Below are positions 42,205-53,292 of a stretch of DNA of 64,000 nt, piece by piece. The stretch comes from Plotosus lineatus. Lineage: Eukaryota; Chordata; Actinopteri; Siluriformes; Plotosidae. The notes under the pieces were generated by a model. It did no database searches. It was not told the origin of the DNA and worked only from the letters and a program-made list of their open reading frames with translations. The translations under genes and the position numbers were made by a program. The DNA is taken from positions 51,121,501-51,185,500 of the forward strand of contig CM045731.1 of assembly GCA_024760905.1 (NCBI GenBank), in the 5' to 3' direction. How positions within the stretch are numbered: position 1 is the first letter of the stretch; the number at the start of each line of letters is the position of its first letter.

Positions 42205-42733
42205 GTTTCCCAAGGAGGCTGGAACCTATCGCAGCCAACTCAGGGTAAAGGTGGTGTACACCATGGTATCCAGTATGCTAAAACAATTATCCTCCTCAGG
42301 TTTGATGGATGGCGGCATGTTGGTGTTCTGGATAGCATGTCTGGTTTTGTCTGACAGTCCAAAGACATGCACTTTTTTAGGCTAAGGGGCTGCTCCAATT
42401 GCCCCTAGGTGTGAGTTTGTGGGGGCAATTTGGAGGGGCAGTGGTGGCTTAGTAGTGATGGGTAGCTGCTCTGAAGGTCAGCGTTTCAATCCCTGTTGTC
42501 ACCACTGTTGGGCCCTTGAGCCTTATCCCTCAGTTGCTTGAATGAATAAAAATGATAATTGTAAGTTGCTCTGGATAAGATACCAAATGGAAAAGGTTTG
42601 AATTTTTGTGTGTCTGTGTGTTGCCCTGCGATGGTAGGACAACCTGTTCAGGGATTACTCTGCCTTTGTCCAGTGTTGATTAAGATAGTTTTCAGCCTCA
42701 CTGCAAGCAGAGTAGGAGAAAACAGTTGAGCAA

Positions 42734-42735
<2 letters not shown>
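42205..42735 (+). mobile_element. Family A SINE cluster interrupted by SINE D
   Basis: A minus-strand A tail (42205-42270), then a plus-strand A copy (42298-42430: GACAGTCCAAAGACATGC) whose tail resumes at 42601 (GTGTTGCCCTGCGATGG), with the D element between. A (GA)n run follows to 42771. Confidence 0.65.
42437..42600 (+). mobile_element. SINE family D with L2-type tail
   Basis: Head GGGGCAGTGGTGGCTTAGTA, CCACTGTTGGGCCCTTGAGC, then the tail GTAAGTTGCTCTGGATAAG, the 3' motif shared by L2 LINEs and their dependent SINEs in teleosts. Confidence 0.75.
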
Positions 42736-42775
<40 letters not shown>

Positions 42776-42939
42776 TATTTTAAACATATAGTAATATAAT
42801 TTGGAACTGTACCAACCAACCAAAATGTATGTATTGAATCACTGAGTTCACAATGTTGATATTTTCCTTGTTAACCACCTCCTCTGGCAAGTCAAGAGGA
42901 TAAAATGCTAATCACATTTGAATACCACAGAGTTTGAGG

Positions 42940-42984
42940 GTCCTGGAGGGATCAGGAACTGAACAACTTGACCAGTGTAGGGCC

Positions 42985-43039
<55 letters not shown>

Positions 43040-43245
43040 ACAACTGGGGCCAATTTGTATAAAATAATTAGCCTAACTTGCATGTTTTTGGCTTGGACTA
43101 AGGAAACTGGAGTACGCAGAGGAAACCCACACAAGCATGGGGAGAATATATCTACAGAAACACCCTTTCCAAGCCACAGGACTCAAACCCAGGCTCTTCT
43201 TTTTCTGAGACAGACATGATAACCACTGCACCACTGTGCTGCAGT
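42940..43245 (-). mobile_element. SINE family A with (AC)n expansion
   Basis: A (CA) run at 42986-43036 occurs at the GTGTGTTGGCCC position of the consensus. The minus-strand head region has GGTGCAGTGGTTATCATG. Confidence 0.75.
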
Positions 43246-44102
43246 GAGGAAAAAATACAAACACAATTAATGACTTATCTGGTGTGATTCTGATGTAGAC
43301 CCATTATTTAGGACACTCTTTTTTTTATCTGTTTAATCATATCTCTTTTTGTGGCAATTGCAATTCGATCAAAATCGTCCTGTGTCTGTGGAGTGGTCAT
43401 TTATCCAGCAATGTGTTCTCATTTACACACGAAGCAATAGGAACAATGAACTTCAGACGAGCACTTGACATGCTTCCATCCATTCATTTCCATTTCCTGT
43501 CTCAGCCTACTCACATAAACACCACGAAGAGCAGTAAAGGATACAACAAGCCACTGCTACTCATTATCCCACACTGTGAGTCACTGAAAAAAAATACAGA
43601 TATACACCACTGTTCTGCTGCTCTCTCTAGGTGCTCTAAGGACATGCATGCAGGAAGATCAGCATGAATAAAGTTTACACTTTTCAGAAAATTGCCTTCC
43701 TGACACATGGCTATTGTGATGCTTTTATTATCATTTAAACTAATTGTAAATAACTCCCATGGTCAATGAAGCCAGTCTCTATGGTCAGAAAGTTCCAAGG
43801 GAGACATTCTATTTAAACGAATTGAACAAATTACATTTTATTCTGCAAAGCAGTGTCAATTTCTTGGTGTGCGTCAAGGCTAGAGTTATGAGTACTACAC
43901 TATTATTAGCTCAAAAGTCATTTATTAATTCTTATTAAAATATGAAAACCTATAAATGTTTGGGTGGTTTTAGTTAAAGCAGACACTGTTTTTTCATCTG
44001 TGTGATTTTGACAAAGATCAGATCACATTTGATGGTGATTTTATGCAGAAATGTGAGAAATTCCAAAAGGTTCAGATACGTTTTCATAGGTTGACATAGG
44101 GC
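43246..44102. other. Unannotated intergenic sequence
   Basis: No recognised repeat or coding similarity. Confidence 0.4.
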
Positions 44103-47100
44103 TAACAACGCCACCCGGAAAATCAACTGTTACAAAAAAATCAATGACAAATCAAAATTATCATGACTTGGGAACAGAAGGGCCTCAACACAGGAGAGAG
44201 GATTATGACTCGGTGCAGTGAAAACCACATGGTTTTTTCTGTATTGCTGACGCCCCTTCTTAGCCCCAAGAAACCAACAAGATTAGCTATGTGGAACATC
44301 AGAACAATGTATGAGACAGGCAAGTCCTTCCAGATTGCAAAGGAAATGGGAAAATACAGCATCTCCATCCTAGGACTGAGTGAGACCAAGATGGCTCCAA
44401 ACAGGTCAAGTAAAGCTAACATCGGGAGAAGCAATGCTGTACTCCGGACATACTGAGGAAGGTTCACCACACACCCAGGGAGTTGCCTTGATGTTAACAC
44501 CACAGGCACGACAAGCTCTTGTAGGATGGAAACCAGTAAGCCCAAGAATCATCACAGCCAAATTTACCACAAAGAAGAAAAACATCAACATGAGTATCAT
44601 CCAATGTTATGCCCCTACCAACGATGCAGACGATGACAGCAAAAAAAAAGAGACCTTTTACCAACAACTGCAGAGCGTGCTGCACAAACGCAAGGCGAAA
44701 GACATCACAGTGCTCATGGGTGACGTGAATGTAAAGATAGGGAGTGACAACACTGGATATGAGGAAGTAATGGAAACACACGGTCTGGGACAAATGAATG
44801 AAAACGGCGAACGCTTTGCTAACCTGTGCTCCCTGAACAGACTGGTGATAGGAGGAAGTATTTTCCCTCACAAGCAGATCCACAAAGCCACGTGGCAATC
44901 TCCAGATTACATCACAGAAAACCAAATAGACCATATCTGCATTAACCAGAAATTCAGAAGATCTTGCCAGGACGTAAGAGTGAGACAAGGAGCAAATGTA
45001 TGATCAGATCACCATCTCCTTGTGATGGCAGTATGATTTAAGCTCAAGAAGCTCACCACTAACAACAAGACAAGCCCAAGATATAACAACAGCATGCAAA
45101 GGAACCGCAACACACAAACCAAGTTCCAGCTCAACCTCTCCAACAGATTCCAACCTCTCCAAGATCTTTTAGAGGACAAGAGTATAAGTGTAGAGACCCA
45201 GTGGGAACACACCAAGAAACTCTGGCATGACACCTGCCAAGAGATACTGGGATATAAGCAGACTCAACACAAAAAATGGATCTCTGTCGATATAGTGCAA
45301 AAAGTGGAAATCAGGAAGAGGAAGAAAGATGTGGTGAACACAAATAAAACCAGGGCAGCCAAGGCAAGAGCACAGGAAGCGTATACCATCGCAGACTAGG
45401 AAGTCAAAAAGAGCTGCAAGAGAGACAAGACAGCTCACATTGACAACCTTGCCAGTCAAGCAGAGGAAGCCGCAGGACAGGGAAATCTGAGAGAGCTGTG
45501 TATGATGAAGCTAGCAAACAAGTTCCAGCAAACAGACAAGCCAGTCAAGGACAAAAATGGCAACCCACTCACAACAACAGAGGAACAGCTAAAGAGTTGG
45601 GCAGAACATTTCCGAGAACTTCTCAACAGACCAGCTCCAGAAGATCCAACAGAAATCCTTCCAGCCAAGAAAGATCTGCCAATTAACTGTGACAAGCCAT
45701 CAAAAGCAGAAATTAAGAGGGCTATCAAAGACCTGAAGAATGGAAAAGCAGCAGGACCACACAATGTACCAGCAGAAGCCATAAAAGCTGACATGGAGAC
45801 TGCTATAACCATGCTGTGTAGCCTCTTCAACAAAATTTGGGAGAAGGAAGAAGTACCGGAGGAGTGGAGAGAAGGACACCTCATCAAGCTACCCAAGGAG
45901 GGAGACCTTTGAGACTGTAATAACTACAGAGGAATCATGCTCCTGTCAGTCTCTGAGAAAGTACTAAACAGAGTGCTCTTGTCAAGAATGAGGGGGGTAG
46001 TCGACAACAAACTCCGTGACCAACAAGCAGGTTTCCCCAAGAACAGATCATGTGCAGACCAAATTGACAGCCTACACATCATTGTGGAATATTCGCTGGA
46101 GTGGGGATCCTCATTGTATGTCAACTTCATTGACTACGAAAAGGCTTTTGACAGCATGGACAAGAATACCCTCTGGAAGCTGATGAGACATTATGGGATA
46201 CCGGAGAAAATTGTCACCCTAGTTGAGTCCACATATGATCAGATGACTTGCAGAGTAAGACATGCTGGCCGGCTCTCAAATCCGTTTGATGTAGAAACAG
46301 GTGTGCACCAAGGATGTCTGCTATCGCCCTTCCTTTTTCTCCTGGTCATTGACTGATCATGAAGACAACAATAGCCAACAGAAAGAATGGAATACAGTAG
46401 ACCCTCTGGGAACAACTAGATGATCTAGACTTCGCAGACGACCTAGCACTTCTTTCCACCAGCTATTGGCAGATGCAAAACAAGACAGACTGCCTTACAA
46501 CAACATCTAGCAGTACAGAGCTGAAGGTCAATAAGAGCAAAACAGAGGTACTGAGAATAGACACCACTACCCATGCCCCAGTCACAATAGGAGACCAACC
46601 CATCAAAGAAGTAGAGGCATTTACCTACTTAGGAAGCGTGAGTGACAAACAGGGAGACACTAACGGAGACGTTATGAAAAGGATTGGCAAGGCTCAAGCA
46701 ACCTTCATCATGCAAAAGAATATCTGGAGCTCCAACCATATCAGGATGGCCACAAAGATGTGAATCTTCAACTCCAGTGTGAAGTCCATGCTGCTCTACG
46801 GCTCTGAGACATGGAGAATGACCAAGGCAACACAAAGCAAAGTGCAGACATTCATCAACACATGTCTCAGACGCATCTACAAGATCAGAAAAGATCACAA
46901 ATGAGGAGATATGGCAAAGGGCAGGGCAAGAACCAGTGAAACATCAGATGCTAAAGGGGAAATGGAGCTGGATTGGACATACCCTCAGGAATCCAACATC
47001 CAGTATCACCCGCCAAGCACTGTCCTGGAACCCGCAGGGGAAGCGAAAGAGAGGAAGGCCCAGAAACAGCTAAAGACAAGACACGGAAGCTGAAGCAAAG

Positions 47101-47215
47101 CTGACCGGAAAGAGCTGGAGGGAGTTAGAGCAGATAGCCCTGATCTGTGTTAGATGAAGAGTTGTCGTTGATGGCCTATGCTCCTATGGGGCAAAGGGCT
47201 TAAGTAAGTAAGTAA
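44103..47215 (+). mobile_element. Non-LTR retrotransposon (APE endonuclease + RT), nearly full length, frameshifted
   Basis: One ORF can be followed in order across frames. Endonuclease: MWNIRTMYETGKSFQI, SILGLSETKM, IIQCYAPTNDADDD, VLMGDVNVKIGSDN, ENQIDHICINQKFRRS. Linker with TTTEEQLKSWAEHFRELLNR. RT: NGKAAGPHNVPAEA, NYRGIMLLSVSEKVLNRVLL, DQQAGFPKNRSCADQI, NFIDYEKAFDSMD, GVHQGCLLSPFLFLLVID, DFADDLALLST (catalytic FADD kept). C-terminal part to LRRIYKIR-like and RKRGRP-like regions. At least six stops or shifts; one is a lost base in the codon after LLVID. It ends in a (TAAG)n tail (47199-47215). Clade not assigned: it is distinct from the RTE family here and resembles LINEs I associate with molluscs, corals and flatworms. 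Confidence 0.88.
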
Positions 47216-47405
47216 AGTAACTGCAGGTTCCTACGACAGTCTACAGATATGCACATTAATGTCCCTAGGTGTGATTGGTTGTGTGTTGGCCTTTTGATGG
47301 TCTTGTAAGCTGTTTAGGGTGAATTCTGCCTTTGCACACTGTTAGCTGAGATATGTGCAAGCCTCTCAGTGACCCTAATATTATTAATTTGATTGGAAAA
47401 TGAAA
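47216..47405 (+). mobile_element. SINE family A, 3' half
   Basis: CTACGACAGTCTACAGATATG onward to GTAAGCTGTTTAGGGTG. Directly abuts the LINE tail. Confidence 0.65.
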
Positions 47406-47504
47406 TGATATGAGATTCAGCATGACTGAAAGTTACTTTAAAAGCTCTGGTATTATTTATCTTACTCACAACACTGTTATCAAGTGTGTATTTTACTTAC
47501 GCAC

Positions 47505-47866
47505 TTATTTGCAGAACCGCTTCATCTTATCAGGGTTGGGGGAAAGTTGGCAACTATCTCAGTCAACACTGGGCGATGGAGGTTTGACCTCCACCCTGAC
47601 CAGTTTGCCAGACCATCACAGGCTAAACACATACAAACACTCACACTCACATCCACATCCCCACCTTGGATCAATTTGAAACAACCAGTATGCCTAATGT
47701 GCATGTCTTTGGATTGTGGGACGACACCACAGTACCCAGAGGAAGCCCATACAAGCATGAGAGAAAATACAAAAATGCCTGAGCCCAGCCAGGATTGGAA
47801 CCCAAGACTGTATTACTATGAAGCAGATATGCTAACCACTATGACACTATACCACCCACTCTGTTA
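47505..47866 (-). mobile_element. SINE family A
   Basis: The minus-strand head GGTATAGTGTCATAGTGG, CAATCCAAAGACATGCAC body and GAAGCGGTTCTGCAAATAAG tail. Confidence 0.75.
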
Positions 47867-47887
47867 TTAAATGAGACTAATCCCATA

Positions 47888-48195
47888 CTGGGCCAGTGGT
47901 GGCCTGGTGGTAAAGGTGCTGGATCACTGATTCTAAGGTTAGGGGTTCAATCCCCATTCTCAATGGGTTGTCACTGTCCTCCCAGTGCAGCTAACTAGGT
48001 TATCAATGGCCGGCCATGTCTTTCACTGTCTATGGTGTGAGGCTCATGTAAAAGAACCATTGCTGACCTGTGATGGCCTGGCGAGCTGTCCTGGGTGTAC
48101 TGTGCCCTTGCCGAGAGTCGGCTGGGATGGGCGCCAGCCTCTCCATAACCCCAATTAGGATTAAGCAGCTACAGAAAATGAATGAATTAATAATT
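47888..48195 (+). mobile_element. SINE B/A chimera
   Basis: GGGCCAGTGGTGGCCTGGTG head. The junction lies right after ATTGCTGAC, into CTGTGATGGCCTGGCGAG. Tail AGCAGCTACAGAAAATGAAT. Confidence 0.85.
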
Positions 48196-49014
48196 TCACA
48201 CTAGATTAGTGCCATTATTTAGCTAATAGGAAAACCTCTTTCCTGTGTCATTAACAAAAATGACGATCAGCTATAAAATATAAATAAATGGCCTGATCAA
48301 TAGGGCAACTATTGTTTGTATATTATATATGTTGGATGGTAGATAGGAACATCTATATAAAGTGTTGCAGTTCATTTAGCAGATGACAGCACCTTTGATT
48401 TGGGTCTTTTTCTCACTGGCAAACAGCTGTGAGAGCAATTCAATCCAGCACATGTCACAGCCTGGCAGAAAGACATGGTGAAAAGTGAAAGGAATATCGC
48501 CTGAGTATGGAATATGACAATGACAGCTTAGCTACTGGCTCTACCAAATGGGTTCAATATGGTTGTGCTGGGAGGAAAGGAGATGAAACACCACGGGTTT
48601 CTGCTCTGCCCGTCTGTCCCTCACACTGTGTCAGGAGCAATAGCTTTGCCCTGGCAATTCAGAGAAACCTTTGACTTAACCCTAATATAAAGTTAGAACT
48701 TGGAGATATACATGGTGCTAAGTAAACAGGGAAAATAAATCACTATAGCATGTTCAGTAAGGTCTAGCATAACTATATGCAGCCACCAAAACTTTATGCA
48801 CATACTCTTGGTTGAAGCGAGAGCAGATAATATAGAATGACCTCCCACCTCCCAAAAAATGTCTGACCCAACAACCAATCCCACATTTTAAAGCTAATAG
48901 TTTCATGCATGCAGATAATAATTTGATTATCTTTAGCCTTTTTTAAACTTTACATTTGAAATGTGGAAAGTTATTTGGGTCACTCCATAGCTAAAGTATA
49001 CTCGCTCAGCTTTC
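48196..49014. other. Unannotated intergenic sequence
   Basis: No recognised gene or repeat. Confidence 0.4.
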
Positions 49015-49335
49015 ATTTTCCAGAAGGTTGTAGCCTGTCTCCATCAACACTGGGTGAAGCAGGCATACACCATGAATAGCTTGCCAAACCATTAAAGAGC
49101 AACACAAATACACACACAGTGTACAGTTCACAATCACACTCACACCCAGAGTCAATTTGGAACAGCCAGTTAGCCTAATGTGCATGTTTTGGGCTGTGTG
49201 AGGAAACTGGAGTACCTAGAGAAAACCCACATAACCACAGGGAGAACATGCAAACTCGACACAGAAACTCCCTTGACTCAAAACCACTACTTACAGTATT
49301 GCTGTGATGGGCTAACCACTACACCACTGCACCGA
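49015..49335 (-). mobile_element. SINE family A
   Basis: The minus-strand head GGTGCAGTGGTGTAGTGG, GCATGTTCTCCCTGTGG and CTAACTGGCTGTTCC. Confidence 0.75.
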
Positions 49336-49541
49336 TCTGGGTCACCCTATAGCACATCAATCACATCAATCACTTATCATACACACCATTGTGTAGGGTT
49401 GGCAAGGCAATTTGGGGGAAGCTTAAGCCTATTTCATCCCACTCTGGATGAAGTTGGGGTACACCCTAAACGTCACTGCAGTGCCAAAACAGACAATTAT
49501 TCACACACTTAGGGGAAATTTGGAATGTCCACTTAGTTTAA

Positions 49542-50342
49542 AGGGTACCTGTAGTGAAAGCGCTCATATACCTAATTTGATGTATTGTGTATAGCTGGTG
49601 ACAAAACACCTATAAGGTGTTTATTATATTCTCTCACAAACCAGCTTTAAGCGATTTAAGGGCTTCACTAACGTCAAGCTTCAGAGCACAGGAGTTTTGC
49701 AGCGTCGCATTTCCTGTGACATCACATCGTTGACAAAGACTCTACCGGAACTGCGAGATTGCAATGTAAACCTATGGTTATATACCTGACACAACAACAA
49801 AAATTGGAAAAAACAGACATTATCGTAGTTTTTTTTTTAAACCATGGACGAAGACAATTTCGTAGAAGGAGCAGAAGGTTATTTATATGAACCACTGAAG
49901 AAAGACTATCCACATTTAGTGAAATCGGACCAGGAAAGTGATGACTCGGAGGACGATATTGGAGAGTCGGCAGAAGCTCTTACATGGGAAAATCGTAGCA
50001 AACAACCAGCAAATATTTGGTGCCCTTGTGGAAAATGCGTGCGTCAAAAAACCGATCAGGAGTGCTATTGTTGTAAAGAACATGAATTGCTTGAGGAAAA
50101 TATACTGACATTCTGCAATTGGCTATACAACTGTCAACGATGTTACGTCACAATGACCTTTGACCCCAGTGAAAAAAAGCCAACATGTCCGTGCGCTGAA
50201 CCTTCGTGAGCAAGGAATGTCATAGAGAAGAAAAGGAAATGTGGACTTATACATAAACTACCGACATCACGCGATGTTTAAAAGTTAATAATAAGGTATA
50301 GTGGATTTTTTTAACGCTGTCAATTTTGGGTACAGGTACCTT
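49542..50342 (+). mobile_element. TTAA-flanked DNA transposon carrying a P2X7-ballast-like ORF
   Basis: TTAA at 49538-49541 and 50343-50346 flanks an 801-bp element with ends AGGGTACCTGTAGTG and (reverse complement) AAGTACCTGTACCC. TTAA duplications are made by piggyBac and Kolobok transposases. Neither is encoded here, so the element moved with help from elsewhere. The only ORF is annotated separately. Confidence 0.8.
49844..50209 (+). CDS. Small cysteine-rich protein resembling the P2X7 C-terminal ballast domain
   Basis: 121 codons without a stop, with a good start context (ACCATGG). Layout: an YLYEPLKKD motif at residues 13-21, an acidic stretch (SDQESDDSEDD, 28-38), then WCPCGKC (59-65) and ECYCC (73-77). 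C60, C62, C65, C74, C76 and C77 reproduce the WCxCGxC...ExxCC pattern of the zinc-binding ballast domain at the end of P2X7 receptors and of many stand-alone fish proteins labelled P2X7-like, which also share a YxFEP motif and an acidic linker. A second cluster (C91, C97, C100, C115, C117) follows, but the canonical C-terminal half of the ballast domain is not recognisable, so it may be shortened. No membrane segment, so it is not a channel. Its role in the transposon is unknown. Confidence 0.6.
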   Translation: MDEDNFVEGAEGYLYEPLKKDYPHLVKSDQESDDSEDDIGESAEALTWENRSKQPANIWCPCGKCVRQKTDQECYCCKEHELLEENILTFCNWLYNCQRCYVTMTFDPSEKKPTCPCAEPS

Positions 50343-50498
50343 TTAATGTCTTTGGACTGTAGGAGTAAACTGGTGTACTTGGAAGAAAGACATGCAAGTA
50401 TGGGAGAATATTAAAACTTCTCACAGAAACACCCAGTACTCGAACCCAGGACCTTCTTGTTGCAAAACGGATGTGCTAACCACTACGCCACTTGCATA

Positions 50499-51299
50499 AA
50501 TGGGATGTGATGCTAATAAAATATGGAAAAGTTTTGGTGAGCTGAACAACCTTTATTGAGTTGAATAACTCCAGGGTTCCTAGCCCAAATCTGAATAAAG
50601 GTTACTCTCCGTGAGACATTTCTGTGCAAATTCTCATGTTATCCCATCCAGGGTGTATTCCTGCTACATACCGCTGACCTGAACTCTTCTGCAATCTGGA
50701 TTTACACCCATTCATTATACGATGAATAGTACTTCCTGGAAAAAAAAACCCGTGCTGAATTTCTGCCTGTGGACTTAATTCAGCCTCTTTCTGAAATGTC
50801 CATCCCTTCCTATTCCTGCTTTTCCGCTGCTTCTTTTTCTACCTGGTTGTGTTTATGTCTTCTTTCCACTGTCTATTTTTTGTGACCTTTTGCAACATGT
50901 CACCTGGGTTTTCTGAGGAATGCTTAAATGGCAACATCTAAACAAACCAAATGCCAAATACAGACTCCAGGCTGGAAATTCTGGCTCTAGATTGTTGACC
51001 AACTAGTTGCCCAGAGACATTTACAGTAGATGCTACTGTGACATATTGGATCCAGTGGCACAGCTGCTTTTGGCTTTGACACATTTAATATTTAATCAGA
51101 TGTTTAATCAATATTTAAACAATTATTGACATAAAGCTCAGGTTATACCATGCTGGGTCGGAAAGGGGAATGCATACAGGTGTGATTATCTGGACAGGAC
51201 CACATTGTCTGCATTTGCACCACAGCCAAAAGTAAGTTTTAAACCGGATTTGTGATTAGATTTAATTTAGGTGGGTAAAGTGTGTTGGGTTTAACACTC
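50499..51299. other. Unannotated intergenic sequence
   Basis: No recognised gene or repeat. Confidence 0.4.
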
Positions 51300-51475
51300 A
51301 AGCCTGCTGACTCATCACAGCTGGAGCTTATCCCAGTTTCTCTAGTGTGAGGTGACTGGAAGTTCATCTCCTCCTGGAAGGGATGCTAATCTGTCACAAG
51401 TTCCATTTGCAGTATTTTTACTCGTATCCATTGAAACTGCTTGGTGAACATAGACACACATGCTTAAATCTGGCA
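51300..51475 (-). mobile_element. SINE family C fragment
   Basis: CTGGAGCTTATCCCAGTTTC, CTCCTCCTGGAAGGGATGC and GTATTTTTACTCGTATCC match the body of the copies at 2326 and 29571. Confidence 0.65.
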
Positions 51476-51924
51476 AGTTCCATGGTGTAAATGGAAATTT
51501 TCTTTGGCTATTAATAGAGTTGTGCTTTTTTGATGGCTAATGAATAAAGCAGCAGGATACTTACCAAACTATTAAAGCTAAAACTACAATTATTAAATGA
51601 AAATGAGTTAAAGGGGAACTTGAGCACATACCAAAAATCTTGCAGTCTCTAATGCATGCTGTCATTAAAAACAGTCCAATAGTCATAATGATGTATTCAT
51701 CATAGCCTCTATTAACCTCGGTGAGAGTTAAGAAATTGAAGACATAATTCATTGAATCCCTCAGTGTTGCTCTATGGAGTATGGAGAATTAGACATCTCC
51801 TAGTAATATCATTTTCTAAAAGGGGTCTTCCTCTACAATTAGCGTGGTGCCATACAGTAATGGCATTTTGGAAAGCAGCCAACTATTACCTCAGTTTATC
51901 TTGAAATATAGCTTCTTTTTTTTC
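51476..51924. other. Unannotated intergenic sequence
   Basis: TTAAAGGGGAACTTGAGC at 51609 resembles a Kolobok-type terminus, but no partner end was found. Confidence 0.35.
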
Positions 51925-52250
51925 TTTTGGCTTTTTCTTTTCAGTGGTCGCCACAGCGAATCATCTGATTCGCATGTTTGATTTGGCATAGGTTTTTACG
52001 TCGGATGCCCTTCCTGACACAACCCTTTAGTAAGGGGCAGAAACACACTGACGGCTATGCAGCCTACACTTTATGAAAGTCAGAAATGGTTCTTTAACAT
52101 GCCTCTCACCATAGACAGTTAGAGACATGGCCAGCCATTGATAACCCAGTTAGCTGCACTGGGGTGACAGTGACTACCTTGTGGAAAGTGGGACTCAAAC
52201 CTTCAACTTTAGGATCAGCGATCCAGCGCCTTTTATCACCAGTCCACCTG
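51925..52250 (-). mobile_element. SINE B/RTE, near full length
   Basis: Minus strand: B head through TGTCAGGAAGGGCATCCGAC and GATTCGCTGTGGCGACCAC to AGCCAAAAGAAAA. Confidence 0.8.
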
Positions 52251-52292
52251 TCTTACTCTTGAAATATAGCTTGAAGTTTTAAAATACATCAA

Positions 52293-52618
52293 ATATTCAT
52301 TTATTCTGAACTGCGTAATCCTAATTAGGGTCGTGCAGAGGCTGGCACTCATCTCAGTCAACTCTGGGTGAGAGCAGAATATACCCTGGACAGCTCACCA
52401 GGCAGAAACATGCTGACAACTATGCAGCTACTCTTGACTGAAGTCAACAATTGTTCCTTTACATCCCCCTCACTACAGACAGTGAGAGACATGGCCAGCC
52501 TTGATAACCCAGTGAGCTGCAATAGGGGGGACAGCAGTGATAACTCAATAGTGATAGTGGGGCTTGAACCCCTGACTTTCAGCTCAGTAAGCCAGCACCC
52601 TACCATGACCACCCATTG
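52293..52618 (-). mobile_element. SINE B/A chimera
   Basis: Minus-strand head GGGTGGTCATGGTAGGGTG and B middle ATTGTTGACTTCAGTCAAG. After GTCAGCATGTTTCTG it jumps to CCTGGTGAGCTGTCCAGGG. Confidence 0.75.
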
Positions 52619-52685
52619 CAAAGCTTTTTAAAATTTTTATTACTATTATTATTATTATTTTTGCCTTCATATGTGAATCTGTTTA

Positions 52686-52875
52686 ACTGGCATGTAAAAG
52701 AACCATTGCTGACTTTCGTATTGAGAGTAGCTGGAAAGCCGTCAGCGTGTTTCTGTCCCTTGCTAAAGGTTCGTGTCAGGAAGGGCATCCGACGTAAAAA
52801 CCTATGCTAAATCCAACATGTGAATCATTCGCTGTGACGATCCCTGATAAAGGGAAAAAGCCGAAAGGAAATCTC
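52686..52875 (+). mobile_element. SINE B/RTE, 5'-truncated
   Basis: CATGTAAAAGAACCATTGC to TCAGGAAGGGCATCCGACG and AAGCCGAAAGGAAAT. Confidence 0.8.
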
Positions 52876-53154
52876 ATGTGAAGCTGTTTAACACCCCATA
52901 CCAGAAGTATAATTCTCAACATATGTCCAGTGTAGGTTTTAAAGAATGTACATTTCAGCTCAAAAATATCCAGTCAACCTAACTACCTGAAGATCTGGTC
53001 ATTCAATAAGCCATATGTTCAACAGAGAACATCTGAATTTCCTACAGATCATTGGAAGAAAAAGCAGGTTCTCTCATTGTTTTTCTTGACCACTAGGGGC
53101 AAGATGTCCACTATTTTGATGATTTGAAAGAATTGAAATGAATGTGGGTGGTTG
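52876..53154. other. Unannotated intergenic sequence
   Basis: Nothing recognised. Confidence 0.4.
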
Positions 53155-53292
53155 TGGGATACTAATTGTCTTGAGGGAAATTCGTAGAATCGGGATAATC
53201 TTGAGGAAATTTGGTGGAATTTGAGGATCTTGGGGGAACTTGGTTGAATAGTGATAATCTTGAGGGAAATTGGTGTGATCGTGATAAATGTG
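53155..53292. repeat. About 33-bp degenerate minisatellite
   Basis: Four to five units built on GATAATCTTGAGGGAAATT followed by GGTGGAAT. Confidence 0.75.

Larger units (their letters stand above)
49385..50498 (-). mobile_element. SINE family A split by a TTAA element
   Basis: The right flank (50347-50498) carries the minus-strand head (AAGTGGCGTAGTGGTTAGC). The left flank (49385-49541) carries the tail half. The halves join at a single TTAA in family A order. Confidence 0.75.
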
